Shown: positions 23,991 to 33,182, numbered from the stretch's first letter. The stretch: 38,509 nucleotides of DNA from Methylotenera sp. (GCA_020035195.1 JAIQBT010000070.1:1-38509), one strand, 5' to 3'. The notes: generated by a model from the sequence alone, not told the origin. Numbers and translations: made by a program.

Positions 23991-24896
23991 ATGGCGACAC
24001 ATTCTAACAATCAGTATTACGTACCGCACGGTAGCATTTACCCAGCGATCATCTCCATGGGCTTGCTGTCGTTAGCTTCTGGTTTTATCTTTAGCGTGGC
24101 TACCGATAAAAACAAAGACTTGGCTTATTTGCAAGCGCCAGGTAAATGGATGATGATTTTAGGTTTTGCACTAATTTTATTCATGGCGTTCAAATGGATG
24201 GGATCTGTGATTGCCGAGAGTATCGCCGGCCAATATAAAAACTGGGAAGACAAATCATTCCGTATCGGCATGATCGTGTTCATTTGCTCGGAGATTGCCT
24301 TCTTTGCAGCATTCTTCGGTGCGCTCTTCTACATGCGCATATTGTCCGTGCCTGAATTAGGTGGTTACGATTTAGACGTCACCCCGTACAAGGATTTCTT
24401 GGGTTCCTGGCCATCGACTGGCCCAGGCGGTTTAACCGTAAACGGTGAATTCACACCGGGCCCATTGCACCCTATGGGCGCATGGGGTTTACCAGCCATC
24501 AATACGGCATTGTTGTTAACTTCTGGTGCCACCATCACTTGGGCGCATTGGGGTTTGATTAAAAACAACCGTAAACAATTGGTGGCTGGCATGGCCTTAA
24601 CCGTGTTGCTAGGTATCGCCTTCTTGGCATGCCAAGCTTTGGAATACCATGAAGCCTACACTGAAATGGGTTTAACCTTGGCTTCTGGTGCCTACGGCGC
24701 AAGCTTCTTCATGTTGACCGGTTTCCACGGTTTCCACGTCATGTTGGGTACCATCATGCTGATCGTGATTCTATTGCGCTGCATGAAAGGCCACTTCACC
24801 CCTGAGCACCATTTTGGTTTCGAAGGCGTGGCTTGGTACTGGCACTTTGTGGACGTGGTTTGGCTAGGTCTATTCGTGTTCGTGTACTGGCTATAA
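23991..24896 (+). CDS. coxC: Cytochrome c oxidase subunit III
   Basis: Subunit III binds lipid and stabilises subunit I in the oxidase. The start ATG at 23991 (M-A-T-H-S-N-N-Q-Y-Y-V-P) has GGGAG seven bases upstream; TTG and ATG codons further up lack such a site. The 301-residue protein has seven helices, with E-I-A-F-F-A-A-F-F-G-A-L-F-Y near residue 90, Y-G-A-S-F-F-M-L-T-G-F-H-G-F-H-V and the terminal W-Y-W-H-F-V-D-V-V-W-L motif, all hallmarks. The 90-bp gap after ctaG contains a small hairpin (23933-23951) but not the DUF2970 gene often present there. A strong terminator follows. Confidence 0.97.
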   Translation: MATHSNNQYYVPHGSIYPAIISMGLLSLASGFIFSVATDKNKDLAYLQAPGKWMMILGFALILFMAFKWMGSVIAESIAGQYKNWEDKSFRIGMIVFICSEIAFFAAFFGALFYMRILSVPELGGYDLDVTPYKDFLGSWPSTGPGGLTVNGEFTPGPLHPMGAWGLPAINTALLLTSGATITWAHWGLIKNNRKQLVAGMALTVLLGIAFLACQALEYHEAYTEMGLTLASGAYGASFFMLTGFHGFHVMLGTIMLIVILLRCMKGHFTPEHHFGFEGVAWYWHFVDVVWLGLFVFVYWL

Positions 24897-24908
24897 GCAG
24901 TCATTAAT

Positions 24909-24942
24909 AAAAAAAGGCGATGCATCTGCATCGCCTTTTTTT
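24909..24942. terminator. Bidirectional terminator between coxC and polA
   Basis: GGCGATGC (24916-24923) and GCATCGCC (24928-24935) pair across ATCT, flanked by seven A and seven T residues. It ends the oxidase operon and, read on the other strand, the convergent polA transcript. Confidence 0.93.
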
Positions 24943-24959
24943 ATTTCAAATTCCAGCGA

Positions 24960-27737
24960 TTAATGCGCGCTTTCCCAGTTATTGCCCACCCCCACCTCGG
25001 CCAGCAAAGGCACATCCAATGCCGCCACGCCTTGCATGAGTTCGGCCAATTTTGGTTTAACCAAAGCCAATTCGTGTTCAGGCACTTCCAGCACCAACTC
25101 ATCGTGCACCTGCATGATCAATTTACTTTCCAAATTGCTGGAATGGAGCCAGTCATCCACGGCGATCATCGCTAGCTTGATTAAATCCGCGGCCGTGCCT
25201 TGCATGGGCGCATTAATCGCGGCGCGTTCTGCGCCAGCGCGGCGCATGCCGTTGGGGCTATTAATTTCCGGCACCCACAAGCGTCGGCCAAAATAGGTTT
25301 CAACATAGCCGCGTTGCTTGGCCATGTCGCGTGTGCTTTGCATGTAATCACGCACCCCTGGGTAGCGAGCAAAATAACGTTCTATGTAACTCTGCGCTGA
25401 GGCGCGATCAATGTTTAAGTTTTGCGCTAAACCAAAGGCGCTCATGCCATAAATCAAGCCGAAGTTAATCACCTTGGCGTAGCGGCGTTGCTCGCTATCG
25501 ACAGCGGCTAGGTCCACGCCAAAAATCTCGGCCGCGGTGTGGCGGTGGATGTCCTCGTTGTTGGCGAAGGCTTTAAGCATGCCAGGGTCTTGCGATAAAT
25601 GCGCCATGATGCGCAGCTCAATTTGAGAATAGTCGGCCGACACGATCACGCTGCCTGGTGGGGCGATGAACGCCTCGCGTATGCGCCTGCCCTCAGCGGA
25701 ACGCACCGGTATGTTTTGCAAATTCGGATCCGAGCTGGCCAAACGACCGGTGATGGCCACCGCTTGGTTGTAGCTGGTGTGCACGCGGCCTGTGCTGGCG
25801 TTGATCATGCGCGGTAATTTGTCGGTGTAGGTGGACTTTAATTTGGCCAAGCCACGGTATTCCAATAACACCTTAGGCAAGGGATGATCCAAAGCCAATT
25901 CTTGCAATACATCTTCGTCGGTGGACGGCGCACCAGACGGGGTTTTTTTGGTGGGTTTAATGCCCAATTTATCAAACAGAATTTCTTGCAATTGTTTAGG
26001 CGAGGCTAAATTAAACGGTTGGCCGGCCAGCTCAAAGGCTTGATTTTCCAGCGCGATTAATTTGCCGCCTATCTCATTGCTTTGACTGGCCAGCATGGCG
26101 CGGTCTATGAGCACGCCGTTGCGCTCTATGTTAAACAGCACTTGCGAGCTGGGCATTTCAATCTGGCTATAGATGTAATCCAATTTGCTGTCTGCAGCCA
26201 CTTGTGGGTACATGGCTTGGTGCAATTGCAAGGTGATGTCGGCATCTTCTGCCGCATACTCGGCCGCGGTTTCCACCGTCACTTGGTTGAAGGTCACTTG
26301 CTTGGCACCTTTGCCAGCCACATCTTCAAAGCTGATGGTTTTTAGACCCAAATGCCGCTCGCTTAAGGCATCCATGCCGTGTGTTTTGTGCGATTCAAAC
26401 ACATAAGATTGCAACAAAGTGTCGTGAGCTATGCCATTAATGGCAATGCCGTGGTTGGCCAGCACGTGCTGATCGTACTTTAGATTTTGCCCAACTTTTT
26501 TAATGTCTGGGTTTTCTAATATGGGTTTAATTTTAGCCAGGCATTCGTCAAAGTTCAGTTGCACAGGTGCATCAAAGTAGTCGTGCATCAATGGCAAATA
26601 GGCCGCGCTACCGGCTTTCACGCTAAACGACAAGCCCACAATTTTCGCCGTCATGGGGTCCAGCGAGGTGGTTTCGCTGTCAAAACACACCAGCTCAGCC
26701 GTTTGCAATTTAGCCAACCAGCTGTCCAACTGCGTCGTATTTAAAATGATTTCATACTGACGGTTGGTATTGGCAGCGTGCTGCACCACGGCAAACATGT
26801 CCACCGTGTCTGCGCTATGCACGTTGCTGCTGGTAGGCATGGCTTTAGGGGTGCTGGGGGCTTGTTGATCGCTCATGCCATCCAATTCACGGCGCCAACT
26901 TTTAAACTCGAAGCGCTCAAACAGTTCCGCCAGCTTGGCCTTGTCCATGGCTTGTGGTGCCAGGTCGCTCAAGCGCTCTTGTATGCCCACGTCACAGCGT
27001 ATGGTGATGAGTTCACGGGCGGTGGGTAACCAGGGCAAGGCCTTGCGTAAATTCTCGCCCACCACGCCGCTTATTTTGTCGGCATTGGCCACGATGTTGT
27101 CCAGGCTGCCGTATTCCAGCAACCACTTCACCGCCGTTTTGGGGCCGACTTTTTCCACGCCAGGCACGTTGTCTGAGGTGTCGCCTATCAACACCAAGTA
27201 ATCAATAATTAAACGCGGTGGGATGCCAAATTTCTTTTCCACGCCTGCGATGTCCAGCACGTCGTCCACCCGCCTGAAGGCATCGCGCATGGTGTTAATC
27301 ACGGTGATGTGTTCGTTGACCAGTTGCGAGATGTCTTTGTCGCCGGTGGAAATGATGACCCGCACGCCTTCGCGTTCGGCTTGTTTTGCCAGCGCGCCTA
27401 TCACGTCGTCCGCCTCTACGCCGCTCTCCATGAGTAAGGGCCAGCCCATGGCCTTGATCGCTTCGTGTAAGGGCTCTATCTGTGCGCGCAGTTCGTCTGG
27501 CATGGACGCGCGGTTGGCTTTGTACTCGGTGTATATGTCGTCTCTAAAGGTTTTGCCTTTTGCATCGAAAACACACGCGCTATAATCGGAGGGGTAATCT
27601 TTATGTAAACGGCGCAGCATGTTCAACACGCCTTGGATGGCACCGGTCGGTTCGTTTTGACTGTTGCGTAAGTCAGGCATGGCGTGAAAGGCCCGATACA
27701 GGTAGGATGAGCCATCAACCAATAACAATGTTTTCAT
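24960..27737 (-). CDS. polA: DNA polymerase I
   Basis: Removes RNA primers and fills gaps in replication and excision repair. At 925 residues it is full length (E. coli 928). The 5' nuclease domain (1-290) includes D-G-S-S-Y-L-Y-R-A-F and S-G-V-E-A-D-D-V-I-G. The 3'-5' proofreading domain is intact, with catalytic Asp/Glu in C-F-D-S-E-T-T-S-L-D. The polymerase domain carries motif A D-Y-S-Q-I-E-L-R, motif B R-x-x-x-K-x-x-x-F-G-x-x-Y-G, and motif C Q-V-H-D-E-L-V. The gene converges with coxC and diverges from the LOG gene with only 37 bp between starts, so promoters must overlap the coding ends. Confidence 0.98.
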   Translation of the reverse strand: MKTLLLVDGSSYLYRAFHAMPDLRNSQNEPTGAIQGVLNMLRRLHKDYPSDYSACVFDAKGKTFRDDIYTEYKANRASMPDELRAQIEPLHEAIKAMGWPLLMESGVEADDVIGALAKQAEREGVRVIISTGDKDISQLVNEHITVINTMRDAFRRVDDVLDIAGVEKKFGIPPRLIIDYLVLIGDTSDNVPGVEKVGPKTAVKWLLEYGSLDNIVANADKISGVVGENLRKALPWLPTARELITIRCDVGIQERLSDLAPQAMDKAKLAELFERFEFKSWRRELDGMSDQQAPSTPKAMPTSSNVHSADTVDMFAVVQHAANTNRQYEIILNTTQLDSWLAKLQTAELVCFDSETTSLDPMTAKIVGLSFSVKAGSAAYLPLMHDYFDAPVQLNFDECLAKIKPILENPDIKKVGQNLKYDQHVLANHGIAINGIAHDTLLQSYVFESHKTHGMDALSERHLGLKTISFEDVAGKGAKQVTFNQVTVETAAEYAAEDADITLQLHQAMYPQVAADSKLDYIYSQIEMPSSQVLFNIERNGVLIDRAMLASQSNEIGGKLIALENQAFELAGQPFNLASPKQLQEILFDKLGIKPTKKTPSGAPSTDEDVLQELALDHPLPKVLLEYRGLAKLKSTYTDKLPRMINASTGRVHTSYNQAVAITGRLASSDPNLQNIPVRSAEGRRIREAFIAPPGSVIVSADYSQIELRIMAHLSQDPGMLKAFANNEDIHRHTAAEIFGVDLAAVDSEQRRYAKVINFGLIYGMSAFGLAQNLNIDRASAQSYIERYFARYPGVRDYMQSTRDMAKQRGYVETYFGRRLWVPEINSPNGMRRAGAERAAINAPMQGTAADLIKLAMIAVDDWLHSSNLESKLIMQVHDELVLEVPEHELALVKPKLAELMQGVAALDVPLLAEVGVGNNWESAH

Positions 27738-27774
27738 AAAGTAGCGCTTTCAATTATTACTTAGGTGCCAGTAC

Positions 27775-28512
27775 ATGACTGTGACAAAAAAACCGCAAAA
27801 AGCCCCCGAGCTCTGTGCCCCCGAATTGCAGGGCCTGCATCAAACTGGACAAGAGTCCTGGCGTGCTTTTGAGATTATGGCAGAATTCGTCGATGCCACC
27901 GAGCGCCTCAAATCCATCACGCCAGCCGTGTCCATTTTCGGCAGTGCGCGCACACCGGTAGGCCACCCGTATTATAAGCTAACCGAAGAGCTTGCAAGGC
28001 TGTTAAGTGAGTCCGGTTTTAGCGTCATATCCGGTGGCGGGCCTGGCATTATGGAGGCGGCTAACAAAGGCGCTTACCCTGGCCCATCGCCTAGCGTAGG
28101 CTTGAACATTGAATTGCCGCACGAACAAACGCGCAACCCCTACCAAGACATCAGCCAAAACTTTAAACATTTTTTCATGCGTAAAGTCATGTTTGTTAAA
28201 TACGCCAGTGCTTATGTCGTCATGCCCGGTGGCTTTGGCACCTTAGACGAAGTGATGGAAGCCGTGACCTTGGTGCAAACCGGCAAGACCATCAAGATCC
28301 CGATTATTTTGGTGTGCGAACCGTTTTGGCGCGGCTTGTTGGATTGGATAAAAACCACCTTGGTCAACGAGAAGATGATCGCGGTGGAAGACCTCGATTT
28401 AATCCAAGTCATCGACGAGCCGGCCGAAATTGTCGAAGCGATCTTCAAACATTACCAAGACCGTGGCTTTAAATTGTCCGCCGAAGAAGAGCGCGTGCAG
28501 CTTTATTTATAA
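27775..28512 (+). CDS. LOG family protein (TIGR00730 Rossmann fold)
   Basis: A cytoplasmic 245-residue protein of the lysine-decarboxylase-like LOG family. The signature S-G-G-G-P-G-I-M-E-A-A-N-K-G-A lies near residues 86-100 and P-G-G-F-G-T-L-D-E near 150-158, the nucleotide-binding and catalytic motif of cytokinin riboside 5'-monophosphate phosphoribohydrolases. In bacteria these enzymes hydrolyse AMP or related nucleotides to the free base; the physiological role here is unknown. The N-terminal 45 residues are an extension before the Rossmann fold begins (V-S-I-F-G-S-A-R), as in the longer subgroup. The often-used label lysine decarboxylase is not appropriate. Confidence 0.93.
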   Translation: MTVTKKPQKAPELCAPELQGLHQTGQESWRAFEIMAEFVDATERLKSITPAVSIFGSARTPVGHPYYKLTEELARLLSESGFSVISGGGPGIMEAANKGAYPGPSPSVGLNIELPHEQTRNPYQDISQNFKHFFMRKVMFVKYASAYVVMPGGFGTLDEVMEAVTLVQTGKTIKIPIILVCEPFWRGLLDWIKTTLVNEKMIAVEDLDLIQVIDEPAEIVEAIFKHYQDRGFKLSAEEERVQLYL

Positions 28513-28609
28513 GCCTTTATTTACAATCTATGTAAGACTAGGCGCGGGGAATTTGTTAAAATAAAACCGTTGGTATCAACACAATACAAAAAGAGAGCGA
28601 GTGTCAGTG

Positions 28610-28957
28610 ATGCGAAAAATTCATGGTAGTTTAGCGGTGTTGCTAGCCTTCGTGGCCTTGCCCTTAGCGGCGGCTGACAACAAGGCGGCGCCAGCCGATT
28701 TGCAAACCCTAGAAGAATTGCCACCGCCTGCCATCAGTAACGAAGAAAATGCCGACGAGCCGCAAATTACCATCATTAAAAAAGGCGGTGAAACCATAGA
28801 GGAATACCGCATCGGCGGCCAACTGTACATGATGAAAATCACCCCAGCGCACGGCGTACCGTATTACCTGCACAAAGAAGACCAAGACGGTGCTTGGCTA
28901 AACAGTGGTCCAGTGCAACCCATGAGCATTCCTAAGTGGACGATATTCCGATTTTAA
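28610..28957 (+). CDS. DUF2782 family exported protein
   Basis: A 115-residue protein with a signal peptide (M-R-K-I-H-G-S-L-A-V-L-L-A-F-V-A-L-P-L-A-A-A), a Pro/Glu-rich linker (L-E-E-L-P-P-P), then the DUF2782 core: I-T-I-I-K-K-G-G-E-T-I-E-E-Y-R, G-Q-L-Y-M-M-K-I-T-P, G-x-P-Y-Y-L and the final W-x-I-F-R-F. The family is small, periplasmic and of unknown function, and in betaproteobacteria it commonly sits by polA and thrB as here. The ATG at 28610 with GAG eight bases upstream is preferred over GTG codons at 28601 and 28607. Confidence 0.88.
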   Translation: MRKIHGSLAVLLAFVALPLAAADNKAAPADLQTLEELPPPAISNEENADEPQITIIKKGGETIEEYRIGGQLYMMKITPAHGVPYYLHKEDQDGAWLNSGPVQPMSIPKWTIFRF

Positions 28958-28971
28958 AACACAGGCACGAT

Positions 28972-28995
28972 AGGCTGGCGCGAGCCGGCCTTTTT
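28972..28995 (+). terminator. Intrinsic terminator after DUF2782 gene
   Basis: AGGCTGGC (28972-28979) and GCCGGCCT (28984-28991) pair with one G-T wobble over the stable GCGA loop, followed by five T residues. It separates the DUF2782 gene from thrB, which therefore needs its own promoter or readthrough. Confidence 0.8.
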
Positions 28996-29040
28996 GATGG
29001 TCCGTTTTACGCTCACACACATTACTCAATCGCTTAATTT

Positions 29041-29979
29041 ATGTCGGTATTTACCTCAGTCAGTGTCCCCCAATTGCAAGCTTGGCTTAAAGACTACGCC
29101 ATCGGCGAACTGCTGGAATTAAAAGGCATCGCGTCCGGCATCACCAACACCAATTACTTTGTCACCACCACGCAAGCCAAATACGTGCTCACCTTGTTTG
29201 AGCACAACAGCCTAGACGAGCTGCCGTATTTTATTGATTTGATGAGCCACTTGGCCGCCCATGGCATCCCTTGCCCTAAGCCGATTGCCGACAAAGCCGG
29301 GCAAGCTTTGCACACGCTAAACGGTAAGCCGGCGGTGTTGATCAGTTGCTTGAAGGGGCAAGATGTCAGCCAGCCGAATGCGACGCAATGCGCGGCCGTG
29401 GGTCGCGTGTTGGCGCAGATGCATGTCGCCAGCTTGTCTTTTGATTTGCAGCCTAATCACCACAATAGCCACAACCCGCGCGGTGCCGATTGGCGCACCA
29501 AAACGGCCGCGCTGGTCATGCCGCATATCAGCCCGGCCGAGCAACAATTATTAAGCGATACGCTAAGCTTTCAAGCTGCATGCGATTTGTCCGCCTTGCC
29601 CAGCGGGGTCATCCATGCCGATTTATTCCGCGATAACGTGCTGTTTGATGGCGATGAAATTGGCGGACTGATTGATTTTTACTACGCTTGCCACGATGTA
29701 CTGGCCTACGATTTGGCCATCGCTGTTAACGATTGGTGCGTGGAGTCGGGCGGCCGCTTTGATGAGGCAAGGTTAAATGCCATGCTGGGCGCTTACCATA
29801 CGGTTAGGCCTTTCAACACTGCCGAGCAAGCGGCTTGGCCTAGCCTATTACGCATGGCCGCCTTGCGCTTTTGGTTGTCACGCTTGCACGATAAAACATT
29901 CCCGCAAGCCGGCGAATTAACCCACGCTAAAGACCCCGATCACTTTCAACGCATACTCACCTTACGCACGCTAGGATAA
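29041..29979 (+). CDS. thrB: Homoserine kinase (choline-kinase-fold type)
   Basis: Phosphorylates homoserine to O-phosphohomoserine in threonine biosynthesis. The 312-residue protein belongs to the ThrB form built on the aminoglycoside-phosphotransferase fold, not the GHMP fold of E. coli ThrB. It shows the N-terminal G-I-x-S-G-I-T-N-T-N-Y-F loop near residues 29-40, the V-L-T-L-F-E strand, and the catalytic V-I-H-A-D-L-F-R-D-N-V-L-F with G-L-I-D-F-Y-Y-A-C near 192-225. The ATG at 29041 is directly after the terminator region. The BPSS1780-family gene begins 6 bp downstream, as commonly seen in betaproteobacteria. Confidence 0.95.
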   Translation: MSVFTSVSVPQLQAWLKDYAIGELLELKGIASGITNTNYFVTTTQAKYVLTLFEHNSLDELPYFIDLMSHLAAHGIPCPKPIADKAGQALHTLNGKPAVLISCLKGQDVSQPNATQCAAVGRVLAQMHVASLSFDLQPNHHNSHNPRGADWRTKTAALVMPHISPAEQQLLSDTLSFQAACDLSALPSGVIHADLFRDNVLFDGDEIGGLIDFYYACHDVLAYDLAIAVNDWCVESGGRFDEARLNAMLGAYHTVRPFNTAEQAAWPSLLRMAALRFWLSRLHDKTFPQAGELTHAKDPDHFQRILTLRTLG

Positions 29980-29985
29980 GCCGCC

Positions 29986-30720
29986 ATGAGCACCGACAAC
30001 CCCAGTTCCATCCCGCAGTTTAGGCAAGTGCCTGCCAGCCACGCGTGGGCATGGACAGTCAGCGGCTTTCAATTGTTTAGAGCAAACCCGGCCATGTGGA
30101 TCATCCTTTGGGTCATCTACTTGGCCATTATTTTACCCATCTCCTTAATCCCCTTGTTGGGTTCGGTGTTGACCACCTTGTTGGCGCCGGTATTCGCTGC
30201 CGGCATGATGTGGGGTAGCCGAGCCGTGGCCCATCAGCAAGATTTGGAAATCAACCATTTGTTTGAAGGCTTCAAGAAAAACACCGCGCAACTGGTCACC
30301 GTTGGTGGCATTTACATGGCCTGCTTGCTGGCCGTGGCCGTCATGGTGGTGGTCAACATGGACAGCGCCACCATTGCCGCCATCAAGCTCAATCAAGATT
30401 TAACGCCAGACCAAACCGATGCCATGCTGCGCCCTTTATTGTTCGCCATGCTGTTGATAGTGCCGATATTGATGGCGTATTGGTATGCGCCTCTGTTAGC
30501 AGGCTTGCATAATTTGACGGCTCGCCAAGCCATGAAACTAAGCTTTACGGCTTGCCTAAATAACCTGTTACCATTCTTTTTGTACGGGTTGATTTTTACC
30601 GGCTTGTTGCTGTTGGCCATTATCCCGCTGGGCTTAGGCTTGCTCATCGTGGTGCCGGTCATGATGACCAGCTTGTACGCCAGTTATGCCGATGTGTTTG
30701 CGCAGGACACCGGCGCTTAA
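29986..30720 (+). CDS. BPSS1780 family membrane protein
   Basis: A 244-residue polytopic membrane protein with about six hydrophobic segments. The opening block W-x-W-x-x-x-G-F-x-L-F-R-A-N-P-x-M-W near residues 21-40 and the G-x-M-W-G-S-R-A motif near 75 resemble the BPSS1780 family of inner-membrane proteins. No enzymatic motif is visible and the function is not known. It is coupled closely to thrB. Its stop lies ten bases from the convergent uvrD stop, with no clear terminator between them. Confidence 0.85.
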   Translation: MSTDNPSSIPQFRQVPASHAWAWTVSGFQLFRANPAMWIILWVIYLAIILPISLIPLLGSVLTTLLAPVFAAGMMWGSRAVAHQQDLEINHLFEGFKKNTAQLVTVGGIYMACLLAVAVMVVVNMDSATIAAIKLNQDLTPDQTDAMLRPLLFAMLLIVPILMAYWYAPLLAGLHNLTARQAMKLSFTACLNNLLPFFLYGLIFTGLLLLAIIPLGLGLLIVVPVMMTSLYASYADVFAQDTGA

Positions 30721-30730
30721 AGCATTTAAC

Positions 30731-32929
30731 CTATATAGGGCTTAGTTTAGCAAACTCCATGGCCAGCCACTTCAGGCCTTGGTGCCCAAAATTCACCTGC
30801 ACGCGCATGTCGCTGGCATTGCCCTCGTAACTCACCACCACCCCGTTACCAAATTTAGCATGGGCCACTTGCTGGCCTATTTTCCAGGGCATGGCATTCT
30901 TCTGCGTCGCACTTTGTTGCGCGCTCATCATGGCCGGCATGGCATTAAAATCTCGGCCGCTGCCGGAGCGTGCGACCGGTTTGCTGTTGAGGTGCTTGAG
31001 CAAGCCTACCGGGATTTCTTCCAAGAACCGCGATGGGATGCCGTAGCGCACTTTGCCATGCAGCATGCGGCTTTGTGCGTGGCTTAAATACAAGCGTTGG
31101 CGCGCGCGGGTCACCGCCACGTACATCAGGCGGCGCTCTTCCTCCAAGCCTTGCGTTTCGTACAAACTTTGCTCGTGTGGGCACAGGCCTTCTTCCAGGC
31201 CGCTGATAAAGACCACCTTAAATTCCAAGCCTTTGGACGCGTGCACCGTCATCAACTGCAAAGCTTCTTTGCCGACATCGGCTTGGTGCTCGCCGGCTTC
31301 TAAGCTGGCATGACTTAAAAATTGCGTGAGCAAATCTTGCTCGGTTTCGCCGTCCACATTGTTGTGGTTGCCGAAGTCTTGGTTGGTAAACGACACCGCC
31401 GCGGTCACCAACTCTTTCAAGTTTTCGATGCGATCTTCGCCTTCTTTGTCGTTTTCGTAATGCGCCATTAAACCGGATAGGGATGTGGCCAATTCAGTCA
31501 TCTCGGCCAGGCTGATGCCGTAGGCTTGGTCCACCATTTGCCGTATCAAGGCCACAAAGCCTTCTATGCCTTTGGCGCCCAATTTGCCGTTGCCGACTTT
31601 ATTAATCGCCGCTTGCCAAATGCTGCAGTCGGCGGCCCGTGCCGTTTCCTGCAATTGTTCTAAACTACGGGCGCCTATGCCGCGCGCCGGGAAGTTAATC
31701 ACGCGCAGCAGCGCCGTGTCATCGTTGGCATTGGCAATCAAGCGCATGTAAGCCAAGGCGTGTTTGATTTCTGCGCGTTCAAAAAAGCGCAAGCCGCCGT
31801 ACACGCGGTAAGGCAGGTTGGCTGAAAACAGCGCGTGTTCTAAGATGCGTGATTGCGCGTTGGATCGGTACAGTAGGGCGATCTCGCCCAAGGAAGTGCC
31901 CTCGCAATGCAGCATTTTAATTTCATCGACGATAAATTGCGCTTCGTCATTATCGTTGTACGCATCGTAAACGCGTACCGGTTCGCCCGCGCCGGCCGAG
32001 GTCCAAAGGTTTTTGCCTAAGCGGTTGGTGTTGTGCGAAATGATGGCGTTGGCCGCGTCTAAAATATTGCTGTGTGAGCGGTAGTTTTCTTCCAGTTTAA
32101 CGATGTGCTGTATGGCGTAGTCTTTTTCAAAGTCGCGCATATTGCCCACTCGCGCACCGCGAAAGCCATAGATGGATTGGTCATCGTCGCCCACCGCAAA
32201 CATGCAATTGTCGGCGCCCGCCAGCAGCTTCAACCACAAGTATTGCAATCGATTGGTGTCTTGAAACTCATCGACCAAGATGTATTTAAAGCGGCTTTGG
32301 TAATGCTGCCGAATGTTGGCATCGCGCTCCAATAACTCGTAGCAACGCAATAGCAATTCAGCAAAATCGGCCACGCCGTCGCGCTGACATTGCTTATCGT
32401 ATTCTTCAAAAATTTCCCGCATTTTTTGCGAGTGCGCATCGTAGGCTTCCACTTTATTGGCGCGCAAGCCTTCGTCTTTGCAACCATTGATAAAGTTTTG
32501 CACTTGCTTGGGCGGGAATTTTTCGTCGTCCACATTCATCAGCTTCATTAAGCGTTTGATGACAGACAACTGATCGGCGATGTCTAAAATTTGAAAGCTG
32601 GCAGGTAAATCGGCTTCGCGGTGATGCGCGCGCAATAAGCGATTGCACAGGCCATGAAAAGTGCCTACCCACATGCCGCGCGTGTTAATCGGCAATGAGG
32701 CGGTGATGCGCGTGAGCATTTCTTTAGCGGCTTTGTTGGTAAAAGTAACCGCCAATAAACCGGTGGGCGACACTTGGCCGGTTTGTATCAACCAAGCGAT
32801 GCGCGCCGTCAGTACCCGCGTTTTACCGCTGCCGGCACCGGCCAATATCAAGGCAGATTGGTGTGGCAGGGTGACTGCTTCGAGCTGCTTGTTATTCAGG
32901 TCGGCGAGTAAAGTTGATTGATTTTCCAT
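30731..32929 (-). CDS. uvrD: DNA helicase II UvrD
   Basis: A superfamily 1 3'-5' helicase that acts in nucleotide excision and mismatch repair. The chosen start at 32929 gives M-E-N-Q-S-T-L-L-A-D-L-N-N-K-Q-L-E-A-V, the typical UvrD beginning; an in-frame 17-residue extension to 32980 has no family support. The 732-residue protein has Walker A L-A-G-A-G-S-G-K-T near residue 30, motif II V-D-E-F-Q-D-T-N, Q-S-I-Y-G-F-R-G, L-E-x-N-Y-R-S, T-V-H-A-S-K-G-L-E-F, and V-A-x-T-R-A-R-Q-R-L. The C-terminal V-A-H-A-K-F-G-N-G-V-V with G-L-K-W-L-A distinguishes UvrD from Rep. Confidence 0.96.
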   Translation of the reverse strand: MENQSTLLADLNNKQLEAVTLPHQSALILAGAGSGKTRVLTARIAWLIQTGQVSPTGLLAVTFTNKAAKEMLTRITASLPINTRGMWVGTFHGLCNRLLRAHHREADLPASFQILDIADQLSVIKRLMKLMNVDDEKFPPKQVQNFINGCKDEGLRANKVEAYDAHSQKMREIFEEYDKQCQRDGVADFAELLLRCYELLERDANIRQHYQSRFKYILVDEFQDTNRLQYLWLKLLAGADNCMFAVGDDDQSIYGFRGARVGNMRDFEKDYAIQHIVKLEENYRSHSNILDAANAIISHNTNRLGKNLWTSAGAGEPVRVYDAYNDNDEAQFIVDEIKMLHCEGTSLGEIALLYRSNAQSRILEHALFSANLPYRVYGGLRFFERAEIKHALAYMRLIANANDDTALLRVINFPARGIGARSLEQLQETARAADCSIWQAAINKVGNGKLGAKGIEGFVALIRQMVDQAYGISLAEMTELATSLSGLMAHYENDKEGEDRIENLKELVTAAVSFTNQDFGNHNNVDGETEQDLLTQFLSHASLEAGEHQADVGKEALQLMTVHASKGLEFKVVFISGLEEGLCPHEQSLYETQGLEEERRLMYVAVTRARQRLYLSHAQSRMLHGKVRYGIPSRFLEEIPVGLLKHLNSKPVARSGSGRDFNAMPAMMSAQQSATQKNAMPWKIGQQVAHAKFGNGVVVSYEGNASDMRVQVNFGHQGLKWLAMEFAKLSPI

Positions 32930-33054
32930 GGCATTATTATCGCACGGGATGCGCATAAAGTTAGGATGTTCACACGACACAAACTGTTACAAAAGAATAG
33001 GAACCAAACGAAATGACCTTCAGTCTGATAGCGCATGATAGTTAAACTGATGTT

Positions 33055-33146
33055 TAGCTAGCGTTCCGTTCTTCCTCCCTGAACGGAAGCCTTAATTAAG
33101 GCATTTTGCCCCGGCTCTCTCCCCCTTTGAGTCGGGGCTTTTTTTT
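33055..33146 (+). ncRNA. Candidate small RNA with C/U-rich loops
   Basis: In the gap between uvrD and ctaB (both minus strand) a plus-strand unit of about 90 bases ends in its own terminator. Stem 1 pairs TTCCGTTC (33064-33071) with GAACGGAA (33081-33088), extended by a GC/GC pair past one bulged G, and exposes the loop TTCCTCCCT. A palindromic linker, GCCTTAATTAAGGC (33089-33102), follows. Stem 2 is the terminator, with loop TCTCCCCCTTT. CCUCC-type loops can pair with Shine-Dalgarno sequences, as in the cuckoo RNAs of alphaproteobacteria. A weak promoter (TTCAGT at 33019, TAAACT at 33043) fits a start near 33055. The 5' end is uncertain. Confidence 0.55.
33108..33146 (+). terminator. Strong plus-strand terminator without an annotated gene upstream
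   Basis: GCCCCGGCTC (33108-33117) pairs with GAGTCGGGGC (33129-33138) with one G-T wobble, followed by eight T residues. The minus strand has no T tract after the stem, so it is directional. Only the 180 bp after the divergent uvrD start could supply its transcript. Confidence 0.9.
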
Positions 33147-33182
33147 ATTTGGTTTAGTCGGGTTTTAACCAGACATCACGGT

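Noticed and set aside
24963-27585. Several plus-strand frames antisense to polA
   Set aside because: All lie inside the intact polA gene and reflect its codon pattern.
27775-28512. Lysine decarboxylase
   Set aside because: The P-G-G-x-G-T-x-x-E motif marks the LOG phosphoribohydrolase family; the decarboxylase label is a historical error.
30721-30730. Terminator between the BPSS1780-family gene and uvrD
   Set aside because: The ten-base gap and the short CCTATATAGG palindrome do not form a stem with a T tract.
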